A stretch of DNA of 64,000 nt from CALHVX01 sp039198065 (lineage in GTDB: Bacteria; Pseudomonadota; Gammaproteobacteria; Pseudomonadales; Azotimanducaceae). The first letter of the stretch is position 1; every line of letters starts with the position of its first letter. Made by a program: the position numbers and the translations under genes. The stretch covers positions 1-64,000 of the forward strand of contig JBCCTU010000002.1 in the NCBI GenBank assembly GCA_039198065.1. The letters are read 5' to 3'. Positions 1-8,114 of this stretch are shown here, piece by piece. The notes beneath the pieces are model-generated. The model saw only the letters and a list, made by a program, of their open reading frames with translations. It searched no databases and was not told the DNA's origin.

Positions 1-259
1 GTTCGGTCGCGACGAGGCCAGTCTGCTGTTCCAGGTCGTAGCTAAACGCTATGAACGCGGTTCGATCATCATCACATCGAATCTGCCGTTCTCAGAATGG
101 TCAACGGCACTCGCGGACGACGCAACACTAACGGCAGCACTCTTGGATAGGCTGCTGCACCACTGCCACATCGTACCGCTGAAAGGCGAGAGTTATCGGC
201 TAAAGGACAAGCGAAAGGCAGGTGTGGCGGGAAGCAAGAAGAGCGCGCTGGCTGACTGA
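1..259 (+). CDS. istB: IS21-family helper ATPase IstB, C-terminal part (5' end outside window)
   Basis: Frame 2 is open from the window edge to TGA at 257-259, about 85 residues. The conserved IstB segment ending ITSNLPFSEW is followed by a leucine-rich helix and a basic tail (ESYRLKDKRKAG), as in the C-terminus of IS21 helper proteins. IstB is the AAA+ regulator that works with the IstA transposase in target selection. Walker motifs and istA must lie to the left. The IS21-type end repeats just downstream support this being the right-hand gene of an IS21 element. Family assignment is firm; whether the element is intact cannot be seen. Confidence 0.85.
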   Translation, partial: FGRDEASLLFQVVAKRYERGSIIITSNLPFSEWSTALADDATLTAALLDRLLHHCHIVPLKGESYRLKDKRKAGVAGSKKSALAD

Positions 260-292
260 CTGAAGGTCAGCCAGCGCTTAACCAGGACCTAT

Positions 293-355
293 GGGGGTCA
301 ACTTTACTCCGACGCAAACACGCCAAAAGGGGTCAGCTTTAAACCGGCGTTGACA
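293..355. repeat. IS21 right-end multiple terminal repeats
   Basis: Two related direct repeats, 293-314 and 329-350, share the pattern GGGGTCA-n-CTTT-n-CCG-n-CG. The outer copy runs into TTGACA ending at 355, so the element ends in CA as IS21 members do. Such repeated end motifs are the IstA binding sites of this family. Directly beyond 355 the sequence changes to an IS3 orfA reading frame, which fixes the right boundary close to 355. No matching left end is in the window. Confidence 0.7.
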
Positions 356-356
356 G

Positions 357-423
357 CTGAAGCGACTGGTCGCTGATCTGAGCCTGGATAAGGCCATGCT
401 TGCCGACGTCAATTCAAAAAATG
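357..423 (+). pseudogene. IS3-family transposase orfA, C-terminal fragment
   Basis: The frame from 357 reads LKRLVADLSLDKAML followed by ADVNSK, the C-terminal leucine-zipper end typical of IS3-family (IS407-type) OrfA. The N-terminal part is removed by the IS21 end at 355, and the frame is broken after 423 by an IS1111-type element. An A-run at 415-421 sits where IS3 elements carry their -1 frameshift site. If the segment from about 424 to 1759 is removed, orfB continues in the -1 frame, so this is the orfA belonging to the orfB at 1767. Confidence 0.75.
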
Positions 424-436
424 TATGGTCCGCCCC

Positions 437-659
437 TAGTTGGCAAGACTCTTCTTCACGAACAAGGCAGTTTGCATAAATGTATCCGGCCTCTTGCAAG
501 CGGGCTGTTGTTACAGCCAGGCCATGATGAGATCCGCACATCCAATTCCTATCAAGTGGTACGAGCTCGAAGCTCGTTTTTTTCGCCAAGGCTTATCGGA
601 TGTCGATCGACTGTTTGTTCATCAAGTAGTGAGTCCCGCAAACACTGGTGGGAAGTGAA
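437..659 (-). ncRNA. Candidate IS1111 guide (bridge/seek) RNA region
   Basis: This non-coding stretch lies downstream of the transposase stop, the position where IS1111-group elements encode the structured RNA that pairs with element ends and target. Hairpins are visible: GGCTGT/ACAGCC at 503-508 and 513-518 with a 4-base loop, and a 7-bp stem at 561-567/571-577. I cannot define the RNA ends or its guide loops from one copy, and the strand is inferred from the transposase. Family knowledge gives the function; sequence shows only position and hairpins. Confidence 0.5.
561..583 (+). terminator. Rho-independent terminator-like hairpin inside the IS1111 end
   Basis: A 7-bp perfect stem (ACGAGCT/AGCTCGT, loop CGA) is followed by a run of T at 577-583 on the plus strand. 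It would stop transcription entering the transposase from the left in antisense. On the minus strand it would be a plain hairpin in the presumed guide RNA, so either role is possible. Confidence 0.5.
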
Positions 660-1739
660 CTAAGCTGTCACAGGCGTACCTTTGTTGTAGGTTGCCCCTG
701 GGGTGGTCATGATTGCCCATGCGATCCTAGTGATCTTGTTCGCTAGGGCAACGCTCACCTTGTTGGTGTGAAGACGTTTTTCGGCGTTATCAAGCCATGG
801 ACCGAGAGCGTCCTTTTCTCGATTCAGATGGATTTTGCAGGCGCGAGCGCCGTGAATCAGCAGCTTCCTGAGGTATGAGTTGCCCCGTTTGCTGATCCCA
901 AGCAGGGTGTTTTTTCCGCCGGTGGAATGCTGTCTGGGTACCAGGCCGATCCATGCCGAGAGATCGCGCCCGCGTCTGAAGTTTTTTGGATCACCGATCG
1001 CAGAGGTAAGGGCAGTCGCCGTCAGGGGGCCGATTCCGGGCACTGTCATCAGTCTCCGGGCAAGCTCGTCATTGCGAGCCTCGGCTTCGACCGCTTCGGT
1101 TGCCTCCTTTAGGCGCCGTTCGATCGAGCGAAGTTCTTCCCAGAGACCAGCGATGATCCTGCGCATGGCAGGTGACAGGTCGTTTTCAGCATCTTCCAAC
1201 AAGCGAGGTATATCCATTTTGAAAGCCGGCACACCTTTGCGTGCTGTAAGACCGCATTCCAGGCACAACGCACGCGCTTGGTTGATGAGTTGCGTGCGAT
1301 TCTGCACAAGGCGGGTGCGTACTCGGTGCAATGCTTGGAGGTCAACTTGATCTTGGCGCCGAACAGCGACAAAGCGCATCGTTGGTCGTTGAACAGCCTC
1401 AGCTATTGCCTCGGCATCGTTCATATCGTTCTTGTTCGCCTTGAGATAGGGTTTAACAAACTGGGCCGCCATGATGCGTGCATCATGTCCAAGGCTGGTC
1501 AGCTTCCTTGCAAGCCACTGGCTGCTCGGACAGGCTTCCATGCCGATGACGGCAGGCTTTGCCTTGGCGAAGAACGTAATCAAAGCGTCTCTTCGAAGTT
1601 TGATACGGAAAACTGGGTTGCCGGTGGCGTCGCAGCCGCTGACATGAAAGATCGATTTGCCGATATCGATACCGTAGAACGAGAAATCCTTGGATCCGAT
1701 GCACACGATGGCTTCTCCGTTGGTGGGTTGCTGGATCAT
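660..1739 (-). CDS. IS110-family (IS1111 group) DEDD transposase
   Basis: A 359-residue recombinase. The N-terminal RuvC-like domain shows the DEDD residues: D25 in GIDIGK, E68 in GMEAC, D105 and D108 in KNDMNDAEA. A coiled region follows, then a C-terminal transposase_20 domain with VPGIGPLTATAL and RQHSTGGK, whose serine is the presumed nucleophile. Length is normal for the family and the frame is intact, so the enzyme may be active. It would act with the RNA from its 3' flank to excise and insert the element. The start could lie slightly inside the given ATG, since homology begins around residue 20. Confidence 0.92.
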   Translation of the reverse strand: MIQQPTNGEAIVCIGSKDFSFYGIDIGKSIFHVSGCDATGNPVFRIKLRRDALITFFAKAKPAVIGMEACPSSQWLARKLTSLGHDARIMAAQFVKPYLKANKNDMNDAEAIAEAVQRPTMRFVAVRRQDQVDLQALHRVRTRLVQNRTQLINQARALCLECGLTARKGVPAFKMDIPRLLEDAENDLSPAMRRIIAGLWEELRSIERRLKEATEAVEAEARNDELARRLMTVPGIGPLTATALTSAIGDPKNFRRGRDLSAWIGLVPRQHSTGGKNTLLGISKRGNSYLRKLLIHGARACKIHLNREKDALGPWLDNAEKRLHTNKVSVALANKITRIAWAIMTTPGATYNKGTPVTA

Positions 1740-1766
1740 CTCAGATCGGGGCGGACCATCTCATTA

Positions 1767-2627
1767 GTGGTGAGCGTGCCGCAGCGGAAGCTGATGGCGC
1801 GCTACCTGCTAGAGCATTACACCGTCAGCCAGCGTAGGGCCTGTCGGCTGGCAAGGCTCCCTCGGAAGACGTTCCGATACGTCTCGAAGCGACCCTCTCA
1901 GGAAGCCCTCAGACAGCGGATCGTGGAGTTGGCAAAGAGTCGTGTTCGCTACGGCTACAAACGGATCCATGTGCTGTTGATGCGAGAAGGCATCCATGTA
2001 AACAAGAAACGCGTGCATCGTCTGTACTGCCTGGAAGGCCTCCAGTTGCGGGCAAAACGGCCTAGGCGGCGAGTCAGTGCAGCCAATCGGCAACCTCCGA
2101 AGGTGGCAGCCAGTCAACCGAACCAGGCGTGGAGTATGGATTTTGTCTCGGATCAGCTGGAGAAAGGCGATCGTTTTAGGGCACTGACGATTGTTGATGT
2201 GTTTACTCGAGAATGCCTAGCAATCGAGCCGGGCAAAAGTCTGAAGAGCGAAGACGTTGTTCGCGTTCTAACAGAAATCGTTGATCGTCGAGGTAAGCCA
2301 GAGCGGATCTACTGCGACAACGGCAGCGAGTTCGCTGGACGGCTCACTGACCTGTGGGCGTATGCAAACAAGGTCACCCTTGAGTTTTCCCGACCAGGCA
2401 CACCGACGGATAACGCCTACATCGAATCGTTCAATGGCAGCTTACGAGATGAATGCTTGAACCTGCATTGGTTCAACGATTTGACGTCGGCCAAGGACAC
2501 CCTGCAGGCTTGGATGCAGGACTACAACGAGAGCCGGCCTCACAGGGCTCTCAATAACCTGTCACCCAATGCTTTTGTTGAGCATTGGGTGACACAACGT
2601 CAGAAAGTCGCAGCGCCATTGGGGTAA
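1767..2627 (+). CDS. IS3-family transposase OrfB (DDE integrase), separated from its orfA
   Basis: From 1767 the frame encodes a near-complete IS3 OrfB of about 286 residues: a helix-turn-helix-like start (VSQRRACRLARLPRKTFRY), an HTH_21 region (RYGYKRIHVLLMREGI), then the rve catalytic core with D in WSMDFVSD, D in YCDNGSEF and E in NAYIESFNGSLRDE. In its family it is made by -1 frameshifting from orfA, or as an OrfAB fusion. Here the IS1111 insertion separates it from orfA, so it is probably silent. An open frame continues antisense through the IS1111 element to 1278, but that part is not transposase. Confidence 0.85.
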   Translation: MVSVPQRKLMARYLLEHYTVSQRRACRLARLPRKTFRYVSKRPSQEALRQRIVELAKSRVRYGYKRIHVLLMREGIHVNKKRVHRLYCLEGLQLRAKRPRRRVSAANRQPPKVAASQPNQAWSMDFVSDQLEKGDRFRALTIVDVFTRECLAIEPGKSLKSEDVVRVLTEIVDRRGKPERIYCDNGSEFAGRLTDLWAYANKVTLEFSRPGTPTDNAYIESFNGSLRDECLNLHWFNDLTSAKDTLQAWMQDYNESRPHRALNNLSPNAFVEHWVTQRQKVAAPLG

Positions 2628-2692
2628 AGAACGGGGGACCCTCACAACGTCAGAAAGTCGCAGCGCCATTGGGGTAAAGAACGGGGGACCCT
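2593..2692. repeat. 50-bp exact tandem duplication at the IS3 right side
   Basis: Two identical 50-bp units, 2593-2642 and 2643-2692, each start with CACAACGTCAGAAAG. The first unit contains the last codons and stop of orfB. The second repeats them without the upstream gene. A further CA follows at 2693. This may be a replication-slippage or failed-transposition product at the IS3 right end. Confidence 0.9.
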
Positions 2693-3026
2693 CATCTAAT
2701 AGGAAGAATCCGATAAGCAATAGGTACCTCCAATGGGGAAAGGTCAGTCACCTGATTGAAACCGAGGCTATAAAGAATGATGCGATTACAAATTCAGGTT
2801 TCTTCTCACATCTAACTTACGCTCTTGAAAAAAAGACGACACAGTCAAGTGATGCTTCGTGAATCGTGAACGTTTTTTCATGCGATCATTTTGCCTGTGA
2901 AAGGATTGAATTTCGCGCAATCTCCAAGAGGCGCGGTGCTCGAGCGGTTTGATTTCCTGGGGAACACGTAATGGCCGGGTGCAAGTCGTGATCATCAATT
3001 TTAATTAAACGTAAGTCCCGTAGAAA
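2693..3026. other. Intergenic stretch between IS3 end and acyltransferase
   Basis: AT-rich sequence of about 330 bp. The only coding-like signal is an open plus-strand frame from about 2698 to TGA 2860-2862, listed separately. The rest, 2863-3026, shows no gene I recognise. It presumably holds the promoter of the acyltransferase, but no clear -35/-10 pair is seen. Confidence 0.5.
2698..2862 (+). pseudogene. Possible C-terminal remnant of a truncated gene
   Basis: About 54 codons are open to TGA at 2860-2862, with a protein-like composition (fragment RYLQWGKVSHLIETEAIKN), starting right where the IS3 end duplication stops. It has no start codon context of its own. It could be the tail of a polysaccharide-locus gene whose front was lost at IS insertion. 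No family is recognised and chance openness in AT-rich DNA is possible. Confidence 0.25.
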
Positions 3027-4067
3027 GTGCTTGCCTCAATCCAATGTCTAAGGGCAGTAGCCGCACTGATGGTTGTGGTTCACCATCTGTTGCTTCAGCT
3101 TGCAAGACATGGAAGCGGCGACTTAAGGGCTACAATTGGCATTGGGCAGGCAGGTGTTGATGTCTTTTTTGTGATTAGCGGTTTCATCATGGTGTACATA
3201 ACATCAAGACGCTCGTTGCACTCAAGACAATTCTGGCTGGATAGGGCCGTTAGGATTTTGCCGCTCTACTGGGTTTTCACGCTATTGATGATGGCTGTCA
3301 TCGCTCTTCTTCCTTCCCTTCTTCATACAGCTGTCCTTGACGTTGAACATTTTTTAAAGTCGCTATTGCTTATTCCTGACTTTCATCCGACGCGTACGGA
3401 ACAAATATGGCCATTGTTAGTTCAGGGGTGGACACTTCAGTACGAGATGCTTTTCTACTTTGTTTTCGGGCTGTTTCTCATCTTGAGATCCGTGCACACA
3501 AGACTGATTTGCGTGACGTTCGTTCTTCTATCTCTCGTTTCGGTCGGATCACTTTCAGATACAGCTAACCCTATTTTCATTGTTGGAACTAATCCGCTGT
3601 TGATTGAGTTTCTAGCAGGAAGTTGGATTGGATATTTGTATTTAACGGACAAGCTACCTAGCGCACGCTTGGGGCCAATATTTCTTTTGCTAGCAATCAC
3701 ACTCTTTGGCCTATCCGATGTGTTTGCGGAGGAGTTTTTTTTTCGAGCAGTTAGCTGGGGTCTTCCGTCCTTGTTTCTACTCGTCTCGTTTTTGATTCTC
3801 GAAAGAAAAGTGGGCGTTTTTCGTAGTAGGTTTTTGTTAGGGCTTGGTGACTCCTCTTACTCTCTTTACCTCTCCCATACTTTCGTCCTTGGATTTGTAG
3901 GGTACCTTTGGGGTGCTTACAGCACTAGGAACGCGTTCGAGGACGTCGCGTTTTCTCTTCTTGCTATCTCGCTCTGCCTTGCTTTTGGTCATCTTTCGTT
4001 TTGCTACTTAGAGGAGCCTCTGTGTAGATGGTGTAAGCAATGGGCGGGCTCACAGTCAACGCGCTAA
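3027..4067 (+). CDS. Acyltransferase 3 family membrane protein
   Basis: 346 residues, GTG start chosen because an in-frame TAG lies at 3021 and homology begins at once (LASIQCLRAVAALMVVVHH). The family transfers acetyl or other acyl groups to sugars of surface polysaccharides at the inner membrane. Visible marks are the catalytic-type histidine in VVVHH, the GVDVFFVISGFIM motif, the RAVRILPLYW arginine segment after the second helix, and the late LGLGDSSYSLYLSHTFVL motif. About ten hydrophobic segments are seen. It is the first gene of the plus-strand polysaccharide cluster and probably decorates that polymer. The exact substrate is unknown. Confidence 0.85.
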   Translation: MLASIQCLRAVAALMVVVHHLLLQLARHGSGDLRATIGIGQAGVDVFFVISGFIMVYITSRRSLHSRQFWLDRAVRILPLYWVFTLLMMAVIALLPSLLHTAVLDVEHFLKSLLLIPDFHPTRTEQIWPLLVQGWTLQYEMLFYFVFGLFLILRSVHTRLICVTFVLLSLVSVGSLSDTANPIFIVGTNPLLIEFLAGSWIGYLYLTDKLPSARLGPIFLLLAITLFGLSDVFAEEFFFRAVSWGLPSLFLLVSFLILERKVGVFRSRFLLGLGDSSYSLYLSHTFVLGFVGYLWGAYSTRNAFEDVAFSLLAISLCLAFGHLSFCYLEEPLCRWCKQWAGSQSTR

Positions 4068-4436
4068 AGCAAAAGGTAGGTTTGCCGATTAGGTCAGTAG
4101 CCTCGTGTATCTGGTAAGAGTGTTGCTAGATTATCCGAGTAGTCTTATTGATAGATTAATAACATGAATCACACATAGACTCGGTCTAGCACAGCCCGAC
4201 CTGCTGCGGCTGTGCGATTATGCATTGAAGCTGTAAGTCTGAGCGGCCCTTCAACCGCAAATTGAAAGACTTTAGCTACGCTGGCAACAGCTTGTAGACA
4301 CCGAAATTGGAGCCGGGGAGTTGAATACTCCAAGAGCAGTACCTGTGAGGTATTGCGATTTTCTAGCGTTTGTCTATGCGTAGTCGGAAGTCGCTGGGAG
4401 CTGTTCGTGAGATTAAAAAAAGTAAGCACTAAGTCT
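4068..4436. other. Gene-free gap inside the polysaccharide cluster
   Basis: About 370 bp between the acyltransferase and the next glycosyltransferase. No supported reading frame or RNA is seen. The next gene could start in-frame as early as 4353, but homology begins only at 4437. Promoter sequences for the downstream genes probably lie here, though none matches a consensus well enough to call. Confidence 0.4.
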
Positions 4437-5609
4437 ATGCATACCGATCTGCTCTACCTGGCAGGTCCGACAGACGCCAAGCGGGTCTACTCTGCATGGA
4501 ATTCAGACGAACAGGATGTCGGCTATTTCGGCAGTGACTACTTGCGTCAGTTCTTAGACGTTTGTAAGGAAACGGGACTAAGCGCGACGGTTGTATCTCT
4601 CAATAAAGGTGATGACTTTTCAGACGGGAGTTTTACGTTTCTCTTTAGGCCGATTCCTTGGGTTGAGAAAGGCGGCCTCAGGTTTCACGCGGGTCAGATC
4701 TTGTACATGTTGCGGATGGTTGTATTCATTTACTGGTACCGCCACAAGACGTTCTTGGTCGCACAGTGTCGTCCCTATTGGTTTCTACTGCTGCTCCTTA
4801 AGCCGTTGAGGGTTCGTGTCATTGCATCTATACATTGTGTCCTTTGGCAAAGATTCCATAAGCCGCGGCTCGTGACTCGATGTCTTTACGCTTTTACGAG
4901 ATGGTTTTTTAGTCATCAGGCGAGTGCCATTTTGACTCATTCAAGCGCAGTGAGTGATCAGTTGGTTCAACTCTATCCAACGGCCGAAAGTAAGGTGGTT
5001 CGTTTCTTGCCTGTATACCCAAAGGAGAAGTTTCAAGGCGTTACGGAACCGCTGCACCAGAAGGATCCGTTCAGAGTCCTCTTTATTGGTAGAGTCGAAG
5101 AGAACAAAGGTGCTCTTGACCTGATTGAGATAGCGGCGCTTGCCAAGTCCTTTACCTCGCGTGAAGTGTGCTTCGATGTGTGCGGTGACGGAAGTGATTT
5201 TTCTAGGTTGAGAAGTGCCGTGCGAGCAGCTGATTGCACGGTGAACATTTCGCTACGAGGCTACTGTGACGCTAGCGAAGTGACTGAAGCAATCTGTAGA
5301 GCTCATGTTTTGATCGTCCCTACACGCACTGAATTCATAGAAGGGTTCAACAAAGTCGTTGTTGAGGGGGTGCTGAGCGGAAGACCGGTTGTGTCTTCGA
5401 GAGTCTGTCCAGCAGTTGATGTTGTTGAACGAGCGGTCTACATCGTACCACCGAACGATTGTGTCGAGTACGCCAAAGCGATTGGCAAGTTGGCAAGTGA
5501 TGAGGCCCTGTATCTGCAGTATCGGCGAGCATCGGCTGACTACTGCGACAGGTTCTATGATGAAGAGCAAAGCTGGGGCGCAAAACTTAAAGAGGTTCTC
5601 GAGTCGTGA
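4437..5609 (+). CDS. GT-B glycosyltransferase (family 4-like)
   Basis: 390 residues from ATG 4437, preferred over 4353 because the extra 28 residues look unlike the family. The C-terminal half has a Rossmann-like nucleotide-sugar domain with RVLFIGRVEENKGALDLIE and the EGFNKVVVEGVLSGRPVV segment carrying the E-x7-E type signature. The N-terminal half (WFLLLLLKPLRVRVIASIH) fits the acceptor domain. It would add a sugar to the growing lipid-linked exopolysaccharide unit at the cytoplasmic membrane face. It ends 10 bp before the next gene, so the two are probably cotranscribed. Donor and acceptor are not predictable. Confidence 0.8.
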   Translation: MHTDLLYLAGPTDAKRVYSAWNSDEQDVGYFGSDYLRQFLDVCKETGLSATVVSLNKGDDFSDGSFTFLFRPIPWVEKGGLRFHAGQILYMLRMVVFIYWYRHKTFLVAQCRPYWFLLLLLKPLRVRVIASIHCVLWQRFHKPRLVTRCLYAFTRWFFSHQASAILTHSSAVSDQLVQLYPTAESKVVRFLPVYPKEKFQGVTEPLHQKDPFRVLFIGRVEENKGALDLIEIAALAKSFTSREVCFDVCGDGSDFSRLRSAVRAADCTVNISLRGYCDASEVTEAICRAHVLIVPTRTEFIEGFNKVVVEGVLSGRPVVSSRVCPAVDVVERAVYIVPPNDCVEYAKAIGKLASDEALYLQYRRASADYCDRFYDEEQSWGAKLKEVLES

Positions 5610-5619
5610 AAGTAGTTTT

Positions 5620-6693
5620 ATGAACGTTGCACCGCTACTGTACAAAGTACGAAGGGTTTCTCGGTTGATGCAGCCTCAGTCACTTGAGGAAGTGTCTGAA
5701 AAGCGTTGGGTTGTCTGCGATTCCTACCAGGAGGTAAGAAAAAGAGCCGCGATTTCGCTTGAAGGTCAGTTCAGTAGAGTCTATGGGCTTTCACATCCTG
5801 GAAAAACATACGAGAGGGAAGTGCAGCTTCTAAATGGTGAGTGGAGAGATCCAAGAAGGACGGTTGCGTATATGCTGAAGAATGCCACTCTCATTGGCTC
5901 GTACGTTTACTGTGGAAGACATAAGATTACACTGGACAAGTGCTCGGAAAAGCTTTTCTCAGCTCAAGAAGTGCAACGCTATACAGAGGGTTCCCTAGGC
6001 TGCACTATTACAGGCAACAGGTTCTTTAGTCACTGGATGACGGATAACTTGACGCTTGAGCTCGCAGGAAGAGATATGAGCGTCCCCGTAGTTGTGACGG
6101 AATGTAATTTCGGACATGCCGCGGGTTATCGCGAATTGCTCAACTTAGACATAGAGGTTGGGCGCGTTGCTAAATTTGAATCCCTTATTGTCTTTGATGA
6201 TGTTGCGCAGAACGATTACAAGCGTGAACGTTATCTTGAGCTTCGCAGCAGGCTTGCTGCTTTAGTTCAGGTTCCCACTGAACACCCTGGGGCAATTATT
6301 CTGAGAGGGAGAAGCGGTAGACTGCGTTTGCTCGAAAATGAGCTAAAGGTAGCGGAACATCTGGAAAAGAAATACGGATTTCGGGTGATCGATCCCTCAG
6401 TCATGTCTCCGTTTGAAATTGTCAGTGCTGTTCAGGGCTGTGAAATTGTGCTCGGAGTTGAGGGTAGTGCCATGGCTCACGGTCTCTTCTCGGTCAAGGA
6501 CCGTGGGGTTGTTTTTATACTGCAACCACCGATGCGGTTTAACGCGCTGTACAAGGAGTACACTGACTGTATCGGGTTGGACTTAGCGTATTTGGTAGGT
6601 GCTCCCACTGGAAAATCCGGTTTTGTAATCGATCTTGATGAGTTGGACAGAACCTTGGAGCTAGTATCTAATCGCGATCAGGCGCGTCACTAA
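5620..6693 (+). CDS. Glycosyltransferase family 61 (DUF563) protein
   Basis: 357 residues from ATG 5620, just after the preceding stop. A longer in-frame start at 5389 would overlap the previous gene by 220 bp and is rejected. The GT61 features are GNRFFSHWMTDNLTLEL early, then the arginine-rich donor site (IILRGRSGRLRLLENE) followed by YGFRVIDPSVMSPFEIVSAVQGCEIVLGVEGSAMAH, the bacterial counterpart of the plant xylosyltransferase core. It probably transfers a pentose or hexosamine in exopolysaccharide assembly. Family call is good, substrate unknown. Confidence 0.75.
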   Translation: MNVAPLLYKVRRVSRLMQPQSLEEVSEKRWVVCDSYQEVRKRAAISLEGQFSRVYGLSHPGKTYEREVQLLNGEWRDPRRTVAYMLKNATLIGSYVYCGRHKITLDKCSEKLFSAQEVQRYTEGSLGCTITGNRFFSHWMTDNLTLELAGRDMSVPVVVTECNFGHAAGYRELLNLDIEVGRVAKFESLIVFDDVAQNDYKRERYLELRSRLAALVQVPTEHPGAIILRGRSGRLRLLENELKVAEHLEKKYGFRVIDPSVMSPFEIVSAVQGCEIVLGVEGSAMAHGLFSVKDRGVVFILQPPMRFNALYKEYTDCIGLDLAYLVGAPTGKSGFVIDLDELDRTLELVSNRDQARH

Positions 6694-6763
6694 GGGGCCA
6701 ATAGACTAATCCCTCGCCCTTGAACGCATATCGAGACTAAGCTACCGCTACAGCGCGATTCGT

Positions 6764-8083
6764 ATGAAATACGTTCTTCTAGTGCTGGCAATGGCGCTAG
6801 CCTTTTTGTTGGCTTCTCAATTAAGAGCGAACGCTAGGGTTAGGTCTTTGGTCTGCTTCGCGCTTGGTGCGTGCATGTTCATCGGCGAAACGTCGGCCTA
6901 TCTCGATGTTGCTTTAGTTGCCTGGCCGTTATGGCCGGGTTATACGAGAGGCTTTGAGGTTTCAGTCATTGATGCTGTCGCCTTAGCTCTAATCTTAAGT
7001 GGCTCTAGAAGAGATGTTCTTGTTCCCGGGACTCTCGTATTTTTTGGCGCAGTTTATCTAGGTTCAGTGGTTCTTTCTTCGTTCTTTGCCGCTACTCCAA
7101 CAGCTTCTTTGTTTTACGCATGGCAGTTACTCCGTGTTTATTTCGTTTTCTACGTCGTCCTTTACTATCTACCAGGCGTGGAGCATCGAGACGCACTGGT
7201 CCTTGGATTGTTAGCCGGGCTCACGTTTCAGGCATCTGTTATATGTTGGCAGAAAGCTGTGGTTGGCGTTTTCCAAGCACCCGGTCTGTTCGCACACCAG
7301 AATACTCTGGGAATGGCTTCTCACTTCTTGCTGCCTTTGGTTGCCAGGTTTTTTAGTGGTCAGAACAGGCGGTTAGGCATGATCGCACTGATGTCCCTCC
7401 TTGTTGTTTCAGTTGGTGGCCTTTCGAGGGCAACAATCGCTTCCAATTTATTTGGAGTTGTCCTGATCTACTCATATTGTCTTTCAACGAATTTTACGAC
7501 GCAAAAGATTATCGCTGGCTGTCTGGCGCTTTTCTTGGTGGTTCTGATTGCACCATTCTTGATGAGTGGGCTTTTTCAAAGGGCGGATGAGATGGCTCGG
7601 TTGGTTGGCTACGACGAGAGGGCAGCATTTGAGCTTGTATCTGAAATGATTGTCCTGGATAACCCGTTTGGGATCGGCGCGAACAATTATGTCAGTCACG
7701 CGAACATAAATGGATACATGGATTTGGCCGGTGTAGCACCAAGGGTGGAGAGTCGATCAACGCCGGTGCATAACACCTACCTGCTAACAATGGCGGAGCT
7801 TGGCTATCACGGTCTCGTTGTCTTAGGGCTGTTCTGTTTCGCGGTTCTCACTGTGCTGCTAGGGCACCTTCGTCGGATCACGGATTCTGACACCAAAGCG
7901 CGTGTTTTCGGTTTCCTGGTTTGTTTCGTAGCAGTCTTTTTTCACTCTTTGTACGAATGGATAACACTAACTGCTGGAATCCAGTATTTGTTTGCAGTAA
8001 GCCTGGCATTGGCGTTAACAGAGTCTCGAAATGATGGGTTGCTAAGGGTTTCAAGCAAAGAAGAGCAGGCTCTGTTCCTCTAG
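6764..8083 (+). CDS. O-antigen polymerase/ligase-like membrane protein (Wzy/WaaL type)
   Basis: 439 residues, polytopic with roughly eleven to twelve hydrophobic segments starting MKYVLLVLAMALAFLLAS. The Wzy_C-type region shows the arginine in LSRATIASN, a large extracytoplasmic loop with NPFGIGANNY, and VHNTYLLTMAELGYHGLVV, the H-N-x-Y/L motif typical of polymerases and ligases. In this cluster it most likely polymerises repeat units at the periplasmic face, in concert with the chain-length determinant encoded at 12300-13862. A ligase role cannot be excluded from sequence. It follows GT61 by 70 bp on the same strand. Confidence 0.75.
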   Translation: MKYVLLVLAMALAFLLASQLRANARVRSLVCFALGACMFIGETSAYLDVALVAWPLWPGYTRGFEVSVIDAVALALILSGSRRDVLVPGTLVFFGAVYLGSVVLSSFFAATPTASLFYAWQLLRVYFVFYVVLYYLPGVEHRDALVLGLLAGLTFQASVICWQKAVVGVFQAPGLFAHQNTLGMASHFLLPLVARFFSGQNRRLGMIALMSLLVVSVGGLSRATIASNLFGVVLIYSYCLSTNFTTQKIIAGCLALFLVVLIAPFLMSGLFQRADEMARLVGYDERAAFELVSEMIVLDNPFGIGANNYVSHANINGYMDLAGVAPRVESRSTPVHNTYLLTMAELGYHGLVVLGLFCFAVLTVLLGHLRRITDSDTKARVFGFLVCFVAVFFHSLYEWITLTAGIQYLFAVSLALALTESRNDGLLRVSSKEEQALFL

Positions 8084-8114
8084 TTCACGGCAGGTTAGAA
8101 CCGAACGTTGCCAT

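Larger units (their letters stand above)
424..1759 (-). mobile_element. IS110-family element, IS1111 group
   Basis: The element is bounded by perfect 12-bp inverted repeats, ATGGTCCGCCCC at 425-436 and GGGGCGGACCAT at 1748-1759. It contains one DEDD transposase on the minus strand. The transposase start lies only about 9 bp inside the right repeat, while some 220 bp of non-coding DNA lie between its stop and the left repeat. Subterminal inverted repeats and a long 3' non-coding end are the marks of the IS1111 group, whereas the IS110 group has its long non-coding end 5'. Exact boundaries are uncertain by several bases because these repeats are subterminal and no target duplication is made. 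Confidence 0.85.

Noticed and set aside
1278..1766. Front part of the long plus-strand ORF joined to orfB
   Set aside because: It runs antisense through the IS1111 transposase and has no similarity to an IS3 OrfB; only 1767 onward is real.
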